Below are positions 6,872 to 15,574 of a stretch of DNA of 32,178 nt, one piece after another. Origin of the DNA: a virus; IMG/VR virus record IMGVR_UViG_3300042319_000910, positions 1-32,178 of that record; one strand, written 5' to 3'. The position numbers and the translations under genes were made by a program. Within the stretch, counting starts at the first letter, position 1. Each line of letters opens with the position of its first letter. The notes beneath the pieces are model-generated. The model made no database searches and was not told the origin of the DNA. It worked only from the letters and a program-made list of their open reading frames with translations.

Positions 6872-8872
6872 TTAAGGTGCTACAATTTTTGGATTTAAAT
6901 AATCATATAGAGTATGACCATTTTCATATTCCGTATTATATACAGTTGATTTACTTTCAATAAATTTAACAGTAATATCTACGTCTACTATCATAGGTAA
7001 TATCCAATCTTTTGGAGATACATTAGGGTCAAAATCGTATTTATATCCAATTATACCACCATTATTTTTCCAATCAGATGCCGCTATTGCGCCATTTAGT
7101 AATTGTCCATTATGACCAATTTCCCATGGAGTATTTTCATCAACACTAAATGTCATATTTTCTATAAAGCAATTTCGCTTATCATACATACTACCTAATG
7201 TTATTGCTATTATAGGTGGAGCAACTGCATTAACTTCTCCTTTATATCCCTGTGGATATACCATACCTGCTAATGCGTTCAATCTTCTCCATGCTTTTTG
7301 ATGTTCAGATAAATTCATAGAAAATACTTTGAATTTAAATGTTAAGCTTCTCTCAACACCACCATATGTATATGAATTAAATGGGTTTCCTATAAACTTA
7401 TTAGGCTCCCAGCTTGGTGTAAATGTTTCTTGTAAATCGCTAACCGTACATCTAAATTGTAGTGTTTTTCCACTATATTCACTATAAAATTTAAGTGCTA
7501 CAAAATCATATTCATCAAAAGATTTCTTTTGCGCATCTAACGCAGTTGTACCAAGATGCATTATGTTGTCACTCATATTTAAAAAATCACCTATTGAACC
7601 AATACCTTTATTCAAAAATATAGTGTCTTTCATTTCGTTATTATGTACACTTGAATATAATTTTCTATCAGGTATCATTTTTTCTAATACTCCATTCATT
7701 GTTAGTGTACCATTCACACCATTTAAAGTATAGCCGCCACCATTCATTTCTGGTTCACCTGTTAATGGATTTTCTATTTGTTCTGGCGTAGTTACTGTTA
7801 TTGCATTTTTAGATATTAGTCCTTCCATTCTGTGACGTCTAAAACGACCTTCCATATCTTTTTGAAATGCTAAATTATCAGGTTGTATTGAATTTATTAA
7901 TGTTCTACCATATGGTTTTTTGGAATACCATTGTTTAGCTTGTATTGGTATATTAGGGTCTGATTTTTTCGCACGTTCAGGTCCCAATATCATATACGAA
8001 AACTTATCACTACCTATTGCATTTATTGTTTTTTTAAATAACAAACTTGCACCTGCTTTAAATAAACCAGAAACAACACTAGTAGCGGTAGACATTAAAA
8101 AATCTTTACTTTGTGCTACTATATTTTTATTAGATTTCAGTAAATTATTAACAAACCCAGGTACTTTATCTTTATTTTTTAAATTAATTATTTTTTTTCT
8201 AGTATCATATTCACTTATATAATCTTCTTTATTAGAATCATATCCTTTTGCAAATTCTTCCGCTACTTTACTTGGAATCATTGGGCCGGGTAATATAGAA
8301 CCCAATAATCTACTACCAACATCAGATATTGCATTCAATGCTAATGGTGTTAAATCAGGCTTTGGTGGTAGTGTTGCTTTTTTTCCATTATTAAATAAAT
8401 TAGCCATAGCATCTCCGGCGTAGTTACCAACAGCTTGCCCAATTACATCATCAAGACCACCTGCAGCCCCTTCATCAACCGCCCTTTTCATTACCAATAA
8501 AGTTTGTGTATTTTGATTTGTAATTCTAGGAAAATCTAATCCATATAATACAGGCCTTGCGAAGTTTTGGAATTGTTTCAAACCCACTTCTTCTTGTTCG
8601 GTTAAAGTTTCTGATAATTTTATACTTCTAGTATTCCTCAATTTGTTCATATTACGCAAAACATCAAATCCACTTAAAATATCGCCAACTAAACCACCAG
8701 CCGGTTTTCCAGATATTGTAGCATTATTTAATTTATTAATTGCATAACTGGTTGATGTAATAGGGACAATTCTTTTACTATCTTGGGGCGCATATATTTC
8801 TTTTGCCGTTTTTCCAGTATTTGGGCCTGATGGATTTTTTCTTTCTTTAAATAATTCTTCTAAACTTGGCAT
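6872..8872 (-). CDS. Unrecognised 666-aa baseplate-region protein, possible tube-fold C-terminus
   Basis: This 666-residue protein follows the tape measure gene by 3 nt. Residues 1-280 are low in recognisable features. The C-terminal 220 residues have alternating strands and helices: LKFYSEYSGKTLQFRCTVSD, GGVERSLTFKFKVFSMNLSE, PPIIAITLGSMYDKRNCFIE, NMTFSVDENTPWEIG and IVDVDITVKFIES. This resembles the tail-tube-like fold of proteins that cap the baseplate or start the tube (T4 gp48 and gp54, P2 gpU type), in which a strand ending in a dG-P-W/WEIG turn is followed by a final V-x-V-x-I-x-F strand. That is an inference from pattern and gene order, not a firm match. Confidence 0.6.
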   Translation of the reverse strand: MPSLEELFKERKNPSGPNTGKTAKEIYAPQDSKRIVPITSTSYAINKLNNATISGKPAGGLVGDILSGFDVLRNMNKLRNTRSIKLSETLTEQEEVGLKQFQNFARPVLYGLDFPRITNQNTQTLLVMKRAVDEGAAGGLDDVIGQAVGNYAGDAMANLFNNGKKATLPPKPDLTPLALNAISDVGSRLLGSILPGPMIPSKVAEEFAKGYDSNKEDYISEYDTRKKIINLKNKDKVPGFVNNLLKSNKNIVAQSKDFLMSTATSVVSGLFKAGASLLFKKTINAIGSDKFSYMILGPERAKKSDPNIPIQAKQWYSKKPYGRTLINSIQPDNLAFQKDMEGRFRRHRMEGLISKNAITVTTPEQIENPLTGEPEMNGGGYTLNGVNGTLTMNGVLEKMIPDRKLYSSVHNNEMKDTIFLNKGIGSIGDFLNMSDNIMHLGTTALDAQKKSFDEYDFVALKFYSEYSGKTLQFRCTVSDLQETFTPSWEPNKFIGNPFNSYTYGGVERSLTFKFKVFSMNLSEHQKAWRRLNALAGMVYPQGYKGEVNAVAPPIIAITLGSMYDKRNCFIENMTFSVDENTPWEIGHNGQLLNGAIAASDWKNNGGIIGYKYDFDPNVSPKDWILPMIVDVDITVKFIESKSTVYNTEYENGHTLYDYLNPKIVAP

Positions 8873-8875
8873 ATC

Positions 8876-11224
8876 TTATTTTCTTTGTCCGTATGAAAAA
8901 TTGTTTCTACTACTCTTTTCAGATGCTAAAACAATACCACTTGTAACCTTTTGTCCATCTAAATAAACATTATTTGATTTATTTGAAAACTCTTGTCTTA
9001 ATGCTTTCATTTCATTTACTAAAGTATCAATTCCACTAAAAGCCCCAGCATTACCTGTATTATTTGGCGATAATGACATTTTTCCAATGTTAGATGCTGC
9101 ATTTAAATTTTCAATTATATTAGGCGCTGCCACTAAATCATCATTTGGAGATAGATTTAATAACCCACCTTCTTTTGTAGATATTTGAGTTCTACCATCA
9201 GCAGGTGACATTACATCACCAACACTTTTTGCTTTACCCATAGATGATAGTAATGCCGCAACAACTCCAGCCGCTAAAGCAACACCAACAAAAGGCATTG
9301 CCCCATATGCACTCCATACTTTAGCAATTGCTGCCATTTTAGCAGCAATAGCAACTTTCATAGTCATTAACCACATTGCGGTTAATCCTGCTATAATTGC
9401 CGGAAACACACCAGGTATAAAATTTAATACTTTAAATACAAATCCAAGTGATTCAGCTATCATAGTAACTAAAGGTGCTAACCCTTCCATCAATGGTAAA
9501 AGTGCAGTACCAAGAGATGCAACTATTCCTTTAAATGAGTTTTCCATTTGAGTAACCTTATCAGCGATTTCTTGCTGAGCGGCTAATTCTTTGGTTTTAT
9601 TCATCAATTGGTCTTGTGTTAGATTGGTTATATCCAACCCTTTATCTATTGCTTGTTGTGCTTTTATAGATTCATCATCGGTAAGGCCTGATAATAGTTT
9701 TTGGATTTGTAATTGCTTAGTAAGTTGTTCTACTGTCATACCTGCCGCATCTGCTAATACCTTTTTAGTAAACATATCCTGGTCAGCAAATCTACCACTT
9801 CTTTCAACCTGTTTTAATATTTCTTTCTGAGCATCTACGTTTTTACCAGCATATGCTAATGCTCTTGCTTGCGATAAATTAAATTGACCTCCAACAAATG
9901 TTGCAGCTACTAATTCTTTCTCAATTCCATTTTCAAAATCTAAAAGGTCTTCGGTTGTTTTTAATACATCTTTTAATGTAGTACCTAATCTTCTAGCTTC
10001 AATAGCTTGCTTAGCTATTAAATTAACATCACCTTTAAAATAGGTATAAGTACTTTCAGCTGATTCAGCTATATCCGCAAATACTTGCGATGGAGCTACG
10101 CCAGCTAAATTTGCCATTTGAGCTACTTGCTGTGAAACTCCTTGTGCAGTTTCCGCAGATAACCCAGCCATACTCTGCATTATCATACTTACTTTGGCTG
10201 CATCTTTTTGAGCAATTCCAAAGTTTTTATTTAATACAGTCATTGATGATACCAATGCTTCGGATAATCTAGCGTTATCAGCAAATTCTCCTTTTAGTGC
10301 ACTAATCGTATCATATACATCATCAGCCGCTATTCCTAATTGAGAAAAATTATTTCTAATCTTTTTAACTTGATTATCTAAATCTTTTGATTGAGATGCA
10401 GTTATTCCAGTTTCTTCTCTAAACTTTTTAGATGCTGCCGATAATTCTGTAAATGAATCTACAGCTGCTGCTAATAATAATCCTATCAATACAAGTGGTA
10501 ACATTCCCGACATCAATCCTTTACCTAAATCTTTGGCCAAATCAACACCATCTTGAAGAAAACCTGGAAGTTTTTCATATAATCTATTACCTTCTTCTTT
10601 TATTTGATTTAATCGTTCTTCTTGTTGAATTAAATTTTCATTTAATTGAAATAAATCTTTTAATTTTTTTTGTTCAGCAGGTCCTAAACTAGCAATACTT
10701 TCTTCAAATTTAAGTCTTCTATTAGCTGCATCATTTTGACCTAAAATTTCATCTTTTACTTTAGCTGCTTCTTCCGCTTGAGTTGTAATAGATGTATATA
10801 GGTTTGAATATAGTTCTAATTTTTTTTGATTAATTTTTAACTCATCATCGCTTAATCCAAATTGTTGTTCTTTTAAATCTAAAATATCTTTAGCAAGAGA
10901 AGCAAATGCAGAACCTCCTACTTTATTTGTAGTTATTAATTTTCTAGCATTAATGTTTAATTTTGTAAAAGAAGTTCCTAAAGAATCTTGTAAATCTTCA
11001 TATTCTTCAGCTAATGTATTTTGTTTCTCTAATGGTTCTGCTTGTTTTTGTAAAATCTTTAGCTTTTCCTTCTCTTTCTCAATTCTCTTTTCAAGTCTTT
11101 TACGTTCTTCCGCACCAACTATCGCAGCCTTTTTGTTTTGCTCCTCAATACGCTGATTAGTTTCCTCAATTTCTCTAAGAAGTTCTAACCTAAGCTCTTC
11201 TGCACTATCTGATAGTTTATCCAT
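8876..11224 (-). CDS. Tape measure protein, 782 aa
   Basis: The protein sets tail length and is packed inside the tube. Residues 5-75 are a strongly charged coiled coil. A hydrophobic helix lies at about 238-256 (MLPLVLIGLLLAAA). Residues 260-580 are helical with Ala/Gln/Leu. A second hydrophobic cluster spans about 590-665 (FIPGVFPAIIAGLTAMWLM and FVGVALAAGVVAALLSSMG). The C-terminus is Asn/Ser-rich. Coiled coil plus internal membrane-type helices, in a gene lying after the sheath, tube and chaperone-like genes, is the usual tape measure signature. At roughly 0.15 nm per residue it predicts a tail near 115 nm. Its ATG overlaps the previous stop as TAATG, indicating translational coupling. 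Confidence 0.9.
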   Translation of the reverse strand: MDKLSDSAEELRLELLREIEETNQRIEEQNKKAAIVGAEERKRLEKRIEKEKEKLKILQKQAEPLEKQNTLAEEYEDLQDSLGTSFTKLNINARKLITTNKVGGSAFASLAKDILDLKEQQFGLSDDELKINQKKLELYSNLYTSITTQAEEAAKVKDEILGQNDAANRRLKFEESIASLGPAEQKKLKDLFQLNENLIQQEERLNQIKEEGNRLYEKLPGFLQDGVDLAKDLGKGLMSGMLPLVLIGLLLAAAVDSFTELSAASKKFREETGITASQSKDLDNQVKKIRNNFSQLGIAADDVYDTISALKGEFADNARLSEALVSSMTVLNKNFGIAQKDAAKVSMIMQSMAGLSAETAQGVSQQVAQMANLAGVAPSQVFADIAESAESTYTYFKGDVNLIAKQAIEARRLGTTLKDVLKTTEDLLDFENGIEKELVAATFVGGQFNLSQARALAYAGKNVDAQKEILKQVERSGRFADQDMFTKKVLADAAGMTVEQLTKQLQIQKLLSGLTDDESIKAQQAIDKGLDITNLTQDQLMNKTKELAAQQEIADKVTQMENSFKGIVASLGTALLPLMEGLAPLVTMIAESLGFVFKVLNFIPGVFPAIIAGLTAMWLMTMKVAIAAKMAAIAKVWSAYGAMPFVGVALAAGVVAALLSSMGKAKSVGDVMSPADGRTQISTKEGGLLNLSPNDDLVAAPNIIENLNAASNIGKMSLSPNNTGNAGAFSGIDTLVNEMKALRQEFSNKSNNVYLDGQKVTSGIVLASEKSSRNNFSYGQRK

Positions 11225-11469
11225 TAGTTATAATCATTTGGTATCAACCCCCAATCCTGAAACATTCTGAACATTTCAGGTCTATCATTTTTTAATTTAT
11301 CAATTTCCGGCTTATATTTGTAGTTTAATTTATCTACATCAGCCTTTAACTTTTGTAAGACAGGGTCTTTATCAATCAATTTTTGAAGTTTTTCAGGTGT
11401 TCTCTTTTTAGTAAACAATCCAAAAAATTCTTTTAATTTAGATTTTCTTATTTTATAATGTGATGCCAT
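11224..11469 (-). CDS. Small basic protein (81 aa) coupled to the tape measure gene
   Basis: The frame is open back to a TTG at 11493, but I place the start at the ATG at 11469 (MASHYKIRKSK). The late-type box TATTTATA at 11496-11503 would then leave a 26-nt leader, the same spacing as at two other genes, whereas the TTG would sit almost on the transcription start. The protein is 81 residues, Lys-rich and predicted helical, with RTPEKLQKLIDKDPVLQKLK and a C-terminal MFQDWGLIPNDYN. I recognise no family. It ends in TAATG, overlapping the tape measure start. Position between the chaperone-like frames and the tape measure suggests a tail assembly helper, by inference. Confidence 0.72.
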   Translation of the reverse strand: MASHYKIRKSKLKEFFGLFTKKRTPEKLQKLIDKDPVLQKLKADVDKLNYKYKPEIDKLKNDRPEMFRMFQDWGLIPNDYN

Positions 11470-11495
11470 CTTCGTTTGTTTATAGTTATTCAATC

Positions 11496-11503
11496 TATAA
11501 ATA
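11496..11503 (-). promoter_or_regulatory. Candidate late promoter box before the 81-aa/tape measure operon
   Basis: TATTTATA on the minus strand, 26 nt before the ATG at 11469 and 14 nt after the preceding terminator hairpin. It is one of six intergenic copies near gene starts. I see no TTTG at the expected -33 distance. Confidence 0.5.
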
Positions 11504-11507
11504 TCTA

Positions 11508-11558
11508 ATAAAAGAAAAAAGTTAGGAATAAGAGTGGTTATCTCTTAATCCTAACTTT
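11508..11558 (-). terminator. Intrinsic terminator overlapping the end of the 67-aa gene
   Basis: The arms AAAGTTAGGATTAAGAG (11558-11542) and CTCTTATTCCTAACTTT (11534-11518) match over 17 positions with a single T-T mismatch and a 7-nt loop. They are followed by a T-rich run (TTTCTTTT). The stop codon of the 67-aa gene (11540-11538) lies in the loop, so the last six sense codons form the left arm. Confidence 0.82.
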
Positions 11559-11741
11559 AGATGCGTTGGAAGATTGTGCTTTTTTAGTATCTTCGTTTTC
11601 TTTTTTCTTCGATTCAACTAATTTATTATAATAAAATCTCCTAAGATGGGTTGGCATTTTGTACAATTCCATCATCGAAAAACCATTACTATACTCCACC
11701 ATTTCAAATATTTGAGTGTGGAGTAATAGACTATGATTCAT
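11538..11741 (-). CDS. 67-aa overlapping frame, putative T-type tail assembly chaperone segment
   Basis: The ATG at 11741 lies inside the end of the gp26-like gene, which stops at 11731, giving an 11-bp overlap in the +1 frame. The protein is 67 residues. A helical N-terminus (LLLHTQIFEMVEYSNGFS) leads to MPTHLRRFYYNKLVE at about 28-42, then a Lys/Glu/Arg-rich tail. A short MP-x-x-x-R-x-(F/W)-Y motif is common in the second frame of tail assembly chaperone pairs and in small proteins next to gp26-like genes. It may be made by coupled reinitiation, by frameshifting at the T7 run at 11751-11757, or both. Gene order just before the tape measure fits a chaperone role. Confidence 0.6.
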   Translation of the reverse strand: MNHSLLLHTQIFEMVEYSNGFSMMELYKMPTHLRRFYYNKLVESKKKENEDTKKAQSSNASKVRIKR

Positions 11742-12492
11742 CGCCAGGCCAAAAAAACCCTACGCCCATTGGAATAGGCGCCACCTCACTTTCTCCATCT
11801 TCATGTACATATGTAAATGTCATGTTCATATCTGGAGAGATTTTTTTAATATGTTCTCTGAATGCTCTACTATCTTTTGCTAAAAATGAGTTATTAATGA
11901 ATTTATTGATATGACCTAAATCTGAATTACCATCCACACTTTTAATCATATATCTTAATCTAGTTGTAATTTCATACGAACCATCTTTATTCATTTTCTC
12001 TAATGCTGTTATATCTTTATCAATTAACTTCTCATCACCATGTGTAAGTAATTTAAATACTAATGTATTACCAGTAGGTGTTGTGAATTGAAATTCATTT
12101 TGATTTCCAAAATTAGAATAATCAACATCCTTTGTTTTAATTTGAGCCAAATCTACTGTTGTTTCAATAGATTTTCCTGCTTTAGATGAATAAAATGAAA
12201 TATTATAGTTAGGACCATATCCTAATAGTCTTGTTGCTAATACGATTGCATTTTTATCACCTACTAAAATATCATCTATATTAACAGCATCAACAATAAT
12301 TGATTCAAATAACTTATCCAATACAATTCCTTTTTTAATTAGGTTTGTAGAAGAAAGTATATCTTCCTCTTTTGCTGTCATATATTTTATTGTAATTTGT
12401 CCAGAAGATAGAGGATGCTCTTTTGGATATAATTTACCTTTTGATGGTAAATCCAACACTTCTGTTGGGAAATCGAATTGTTTTTGATTCAT
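11731..12492 (-). CDS. gp26/gp51-like T4 baseplate family protein (PF12322 type), 253 aa
   Basis: Residues 13-23 read LDLPSKGKLYP, followed by GQITIKYMTAKEEDIL (31-46), LVGDKNAIVLATRLLGYGPNYNISFY (77-101) and a beta region. This is the pattern of the T4 baseplate/hub assembly family: LPS-x-G-x-xY, a (Y/R)-M-T-x-x-E-E helix, then G-D-x-x-x-x-L...YG-x-x-Y. T4 relatives help build the central hub. Here it sits upstream of the tape measure where tail chaperone G proteins usually lie, so it may act as a chaperone. It has its own promoter box and lies between two terminators. Near its 3' end GGG TTT TTT TGG offers a +1 slip that would replace the last 6 residues by the 67-aa frame (about 317 aa in all). 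Confidence 0.82.
   Translation of the reverse strand: MNQKQFDFPTEVLDLPSKGKLYPKEHPLSSGQITIKYMTAKEEDILSSTNLIKKGIVLDKLFESIIVDAVNIDDILVGDKNAIVLATRLLGYGPNYNISFYSSKAGKSIETTVDLAQIKTKDVDYSNFGNQNEFQFTTPTGNTLVFKLLTHGDEKLIDKDITALEKMNKDGSYEITTRLRYMIKSVDGNSDLGHINKFINNSFLAKDSRAFREHIKKISPDMNMTFTYVHEDGESEVAPIPMGVGFFWPGDES
11751..11760 (-). promoter_or_regulatory. Candidate +1 frameshift site (GGGTTTTTTT)
   Basis: In the zero frame the site reads GTA GGG TTT TTT TGG CCT. Phe-tRNA on the second TTT can move +1 and still pair with TTT, while the next zero-frame codon is TGG; after slipping, GGC is read and the frame continues into the 67-aa ORF with no stop. A -1 slip would meet TGA within five codons. No recoding structure was tested. 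Confidence 0.35.
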
Positions 12493-12518
12493 AACTTTAC
12501 TTTGTTTAAGTTTGTATA

Positions 12519-12526
12519 TATAAATA
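12519..12526 (-). promoter_or_regulatory. Candidate late promoter box before the gp26-like gene
   Basis: TATTTATA on the minus strand, 26 nt before the ATG at 12492 and about 30 nt past the tube-gene terminator hairpin. Confidence 0.5.
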
Positions 12527-12553
12527 CATAGTTTTTAAAAAATTAGAAAGCAT

Positions 12554-12582
12554 AAAAAAGGGGATATTTTAGTATCCCCTTT
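12554..12582 (-). terminator. Intrinsic terminator after the tail tube gene
   Basis: The perfect 10-bp hairpin AAAGGGGATA (12582-12573) / TATCCCCTTT (12566-12557) with a 6-nt loop is followed by three more T, making six T in a row on the minus strand. It lies 21 nt after the tube stop codon. Confidence 0.9.
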
Positions 12583-12603
12583 AGTTTTATGTTTTTTTGA
12601 ATA

Positions 12604-13104
12604 TTAATATTCAAGAATTGCGTAATCGTATGTTAATGTCAAATCGATTGTTGCTGGTTCATTTGTGTTAGAAAAGTCCAATTCACCAAAAGAAGCTTTA
12701 GTAATAAATGCTCCTTTTAAAGTCCATTGTTCAACCTTATCACCAACAGGACCTAACATATAAAAACTAATGTCCTTTTTATAGAATTCAGCGTATCCAT
12801 CTCTACCAGTAATTGATTCATGTGATAATCTCACCCACTCCATTACTAATTGAGCTGCTGAAGGAACTACTGGGTCATATAAAGTGATATTTAAGTCCTG
12901 CCACTCACCTTTACCCTTTAATTTTCTATAAACGTTGATATGGTCTATTTTTACAGTTTCAAAATTTATTTCTGGTCTGTTTGCTGTTTTAACCATATAT
13001 GCGGGAATACCCACACTTGTCATTTCCATATAGTAGCGGTTTTTCATCTTCGGTTCGAAGGTATCCGCTATCATTTGGGTATAATTTAATATATTATCTG
13101 CCAT
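12604..13104 (-). CDS. Tail tube protein (gp19-like), 166 aa
   Basis: This protein forms the inner tube of the contractile tail. Its 166 residues match the usual length of gp19-family tubes (about 160-170). Family features are an N-terminal FEPKMKNRYYMEM block, PAYMVKTANRPEINFE, the YRKLKGKGEWQDLNITLYDP hairpin, LVMEWVRLSHESITGRDGYA, and closing strands WTLKGAFITKASFGELDFS and EPATIDLTLTYDYA. It lies 53 nt downstream of the sheath, with a candidate promoter box 24 nt before the start and a strong terminator after it. That arrangement suits a protein needed in high copy. Confidence 0.93.
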   Translation of the reverse strand: MADNILNYTQMIADTFEPKMKNRYYMEMTSVGIPAYMVKTANRPEINFETVKIDHINVYRKLKGKGEWQDLNITLYDPVVPSAAQLVMEWVRLSHESITGRDGYAEFYKKDISFYMLGPVGDKVEQWTLKGAFITKASFGELDFSNTNEPATIDLTLTYDYAILEY

Positions 13105-13128
13105 TTTTGTTCCGTTTTATTTTATATT

Positions 13129-13136
13129 AATAAATA
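13129..13136 (-). promoter_or_regulatory. Candidate late promoter box before the tube gene (variant)
   Basis: TATTTATT on the minus strand, one base from the common box, within AGATATTTATT, which matches the copy at 11496-11503 over AGATATTTAT. It lies 24 nt before the ATG at 13104. Confidence 0.42.
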
Positions 13137-13157
13137 TCTACTTTGTTTATTTTCGTA

Positions 13158-15506
13158 TTATGCTGAGAAAGATGCTCCAGTTGGTAAGATGTTGAAATCA
13201 ATTACTATGAATTCAGCAGTCTTAGTTGGTTGAAGGAATATTGCTCCAGCTAATATGTTTCTATCAATTACATCCGGTGTGTTATTAGATTCATCCATTA
13301 CAACATTGAATGCGTACAAACCTTGTCTTTGTTGGATACCCTCTAAATAAGGAGTCACAGTGTTAATGAATCTTGCTCTAGTTTCAGTTGTATTTTGTTC
13401 AAATACTAAGTAACGAGATGTAGATGCTATGAACTTCTTCATAGTGATTAACAATCTTCTAACATTGATTCTATCTAAAGCAGATGCTCTATCTTGCAAT
13501 GTCTTTTGTCCAAATGCTACAATACCTTGTCCAGGGAAAGTTGCGATAGGGTTTACTTTATTTTCATAAAGGATATCTCTTTCAGCGTGTGTTAATCTAT
13601 TCAATACACTAACTGCTCCAGTAATACCACCCCTATTCAAACCAGCCGGTGCGAACCACTCTGCTGATAATCTATCACTACTAGCGAATACCGCTGGTAA
13701 TAATGTAGATGGAGGTACAGTTGTAAGTTTGTTTGTGTTAGAATCTATTGTTTTCATCCAAGGATAGTAACAAGCTGCGTAGTTTGAATCTACTGCTTGC
13801 GCTTGTTCAGTTGCTGTTGTAATTGAAGAATTATAATCAGTAAAATCAGCAATATAGAAACAATCTTGTCTATTTTCAACCATATCAATCATTTTAGTAA
13901 CGATTGCAGGATGTAATTCTCTATTAATACCAGGCATTGATACTAAGTTAATATCATATTCATCAGGATTAGATAAAGCGTTAATTGCTTTTGAATATCC
14001 TAAAGAGCCAGATGCTGTTGATTTAGAACAGTTTAAACCTTGTGTATTTGCTGCTCCCCATCCATCATCACCAGCTAATGCTATTTTTACAGTTGGAGAT
14101 ACACCATCAAAACCACCTTGGAAACCTAAAATAAATTGTCTCTTAACTAAATCAGCTCCAGCTGAACCAGTCATAACATAACTCAATTGAGAATCAAATG
14201 AGAATGCTGTATTTGCTCCCGCAACTGCTCCGTTAGGAATTGGATTTAAATAAGTTGAATTATCTCCAGCTACACCAGCCGTATCAAAGTTCATACCACT
14301 ATAATATACAGTAGAAGTTGTTGTGTTATTTGCTGAACCAGTTTGGTAAATTACCGCTGGTACATATGATGCTTCGGTTGAGTTATTAGTTGCTATTGGA
14401 TTTGTATATGCTCCATGTCCAAATGGTGCTGCTGATATTGGGAATGAACCCGGTTCAGATACTTCAACTCTAAAGTGAATTGATTTATTTGAGTAATCAC
14501 CATTTTCAGTAATCTTACCATTATCATCAATTGTAAACCATCTGTCGCCAATTACTCTAGCAATATATCTAGGAGATGATGGGTCTAAGTTTACATTACC
14601 AAATGATTCAATTATAGAAGCTTTCTTATCACTATCACCATAACTTCTAAGTGTTACAGAGAATGTTGAATAATCCGTTGAACTATCTTGCCCAGCTGCC
14701 TTAACATTAGAAATACCAATTTTGTATTTAGTATTATATGGAGTACCATGTCCTAATGTATGGAAACGGAAAAGTTGATATCTTTCACCACTTACTAATT
14801 GAGATACAACCCAAGGAGTAGATGCCTCTTGAGCATCATATTCAAAATTTTGGTCAGGTAAATAAAGTAAAGAAGCAGATGCTCTATTACCAATTATATC
14901 GGATGAACCAGTAAATGAAGTTGCTATATTTTCAAAGAATGTATAAGCGTATGCGGCTTTAGCACCAAATGGAGATTCACCAAATACATCAGCTACATCA
15001 TTTGTTGCTGTTGCTAAAATTGATGCAGATACACTTGCTGCGGCTGAACCAGAACTTATCAAACCAGATATTACAAATGAACCAGGTATAGTAGCGCTAC
15101 TTGTAATAGTAGTTTCTGCTTGTATAAATCCTACATCTTTTAATCCATATGCAGTTGAATGTAATGTAGAGATTAATTTTTGGGAAGTTCCATTAGTAGA
15201 ACCTGATATCAAAATACCTAAAGGTTTTACTTGTTTATATCCATTAATTCCTCCAACTCTTACAATAGTTGCTGCTCCAGCTTCTCTTAAGTAGTTTTGT
15301 ACTGCATATTCAGTATAATATGTTCCATCAGGTGTTCCAAAAATTTGTTGGAATTCTGATTGACTTCTTACAATAGTTGGAATGAATGCAGGTCCTTGTT
15401 TAAAAGGTCCTACGAATGCTGCTCCAATTTGTCCAACTCCTTGCGCTAAGAAGGATAGGTCATTTTCTCTTGTAAATACGCCGGGTGATACGATTCTTTC
15501 TGCCAT
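13158..15506 (-). CDS. Contractile tail sheath protein (gp18-like), 782 aa
   Basis: The N-terminus has the sheath signature SPGVFTRENDLSFLAQGVGQ, then IGAAFVGPFKQGPAFIPTIV and a SQSEFQQIFG block. The C-terminal third carries the conserved core: FPGQGIVAFGQKTL, SALDRINVRRLLITMKKFI, YLVFEQNTTETRARF and the final AEFIVIDFNILPTGASF strand that docks neighbouring subunits. T4 gp18 is 659 aa; the extra length lies in the Ser/Thr/Gly-rich middle (about residues 90-480), the usual place for surface-exposed insertions. The start has GGAG 7 nt upstream, the only clear Shine-Dalgarno-like sequence I found here. A promoter box and a terminator precede it, and the leader is about 60 nt. Confidence 0.96.
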   Translation of the reverse strand: MAERIVSPGVFTRENDLSFLAQGVGQIGAAFVGPFKQGPAFIPTIVRSQSEFQQIFGTPDGTYYTEYAVQNYLREAGAATIVRVGGINGYKQVKPLGILISGSTNGTSQKLISTLHSTAYGLKDVGFIQAETTITSSATIPGSFVISGLISSGSAAASVSASILATATNDVADVFGESPFGAKAAYAYTFFENIATSFTGSSDIIGNRASASLLYLPDQNFEYDAQEASTPWVVSQLVSGERYQLFRFHTLGHGTPYNTKYKIGISNVKAAGQDSSTDYSTFSVTLRSYGDSDKKASIIESFGNVNLDPSSPRYIARVIGDRWFTIDDNGKITENGDYSNKSIHFRVEVSEPGSFPISAAPFGHGAYTNPIATNNSTEASYVPAVIYQTGSANNTTTSTVYYSGMNFDTAGVAGDNSTYLNPIPNGAVAGANTAFSFDSQLSYVMTGSAGADLVKRQFILGFQGGFDGVSPTVKIALAGDDGWGAANTQGLNCSKSTASGSLGYSKAINALSNPDEYDINLVSMPGINRELHPAIVTKMIDMVENRQDCFYIADFTDYNSSITTATEQAQAVDSNYAACYYPWMKTIDSNTNKLTTVPPSTLLPAVFASSDRLSAEWFAPAGLNRGGITGAVSVLNRLTHAERDILYENKVNPIATFPGQGIVAFGQKTLQDRASALDRINVRRLLITMKKFIASTSRYLVFEQNTTETRARFINTVTPYLEGIQQRQGLYAFNVVMDESNNTPDVIDRNILAGAIFLQPTKTAEFIVIDFNILPTGASFSA

Positions 15507-15513
15507 TTTATTT

Positions 15514-15517
15514 CTCC
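15514..15517 (-). promoter_or_regulatory. Shine-Dalgarno-like GGAG of the sheath gene
   Basis: GGAG followed by AAATAAA and the ATG. The other starts in this window are preceded by A/T-rich leaders with no comparable match, so this site may raise sheath translation. Confidence 0.55.
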
Positions 15518-15566
15518 GATTATATTGTTTTTAAATGCTAATATTGAGTATATACAATATTACCTA

Positions 15567-15574
15567 TATAAATA
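15567..15574 (-). promoter_or_regulatory. Candidate late promoter box before the sheath gene
   Basis: TATTTATA on the minus strand, 60 nt before the ATG at 15506. It starts 7 nt beyond the hairpin of the preceding terminator, so terminator tail and promoter overlap. Confidence 0.45.

Noticed and set aside
11224-11493. 89-aa version of the protein before the tape measure, starting at TTG 11493
   Set aside because: The TTG would lie 2 nt past the promoter box, while the ATG at 11469 has the same 26-nt spacing as other genes.
11751-11760. -1 frameshift at the T7 run
   Set aside because: The -1 frame reaches TGA within a few codons and the P-site codon would mispair (GTT); only +1 opens the 67-aa frame.
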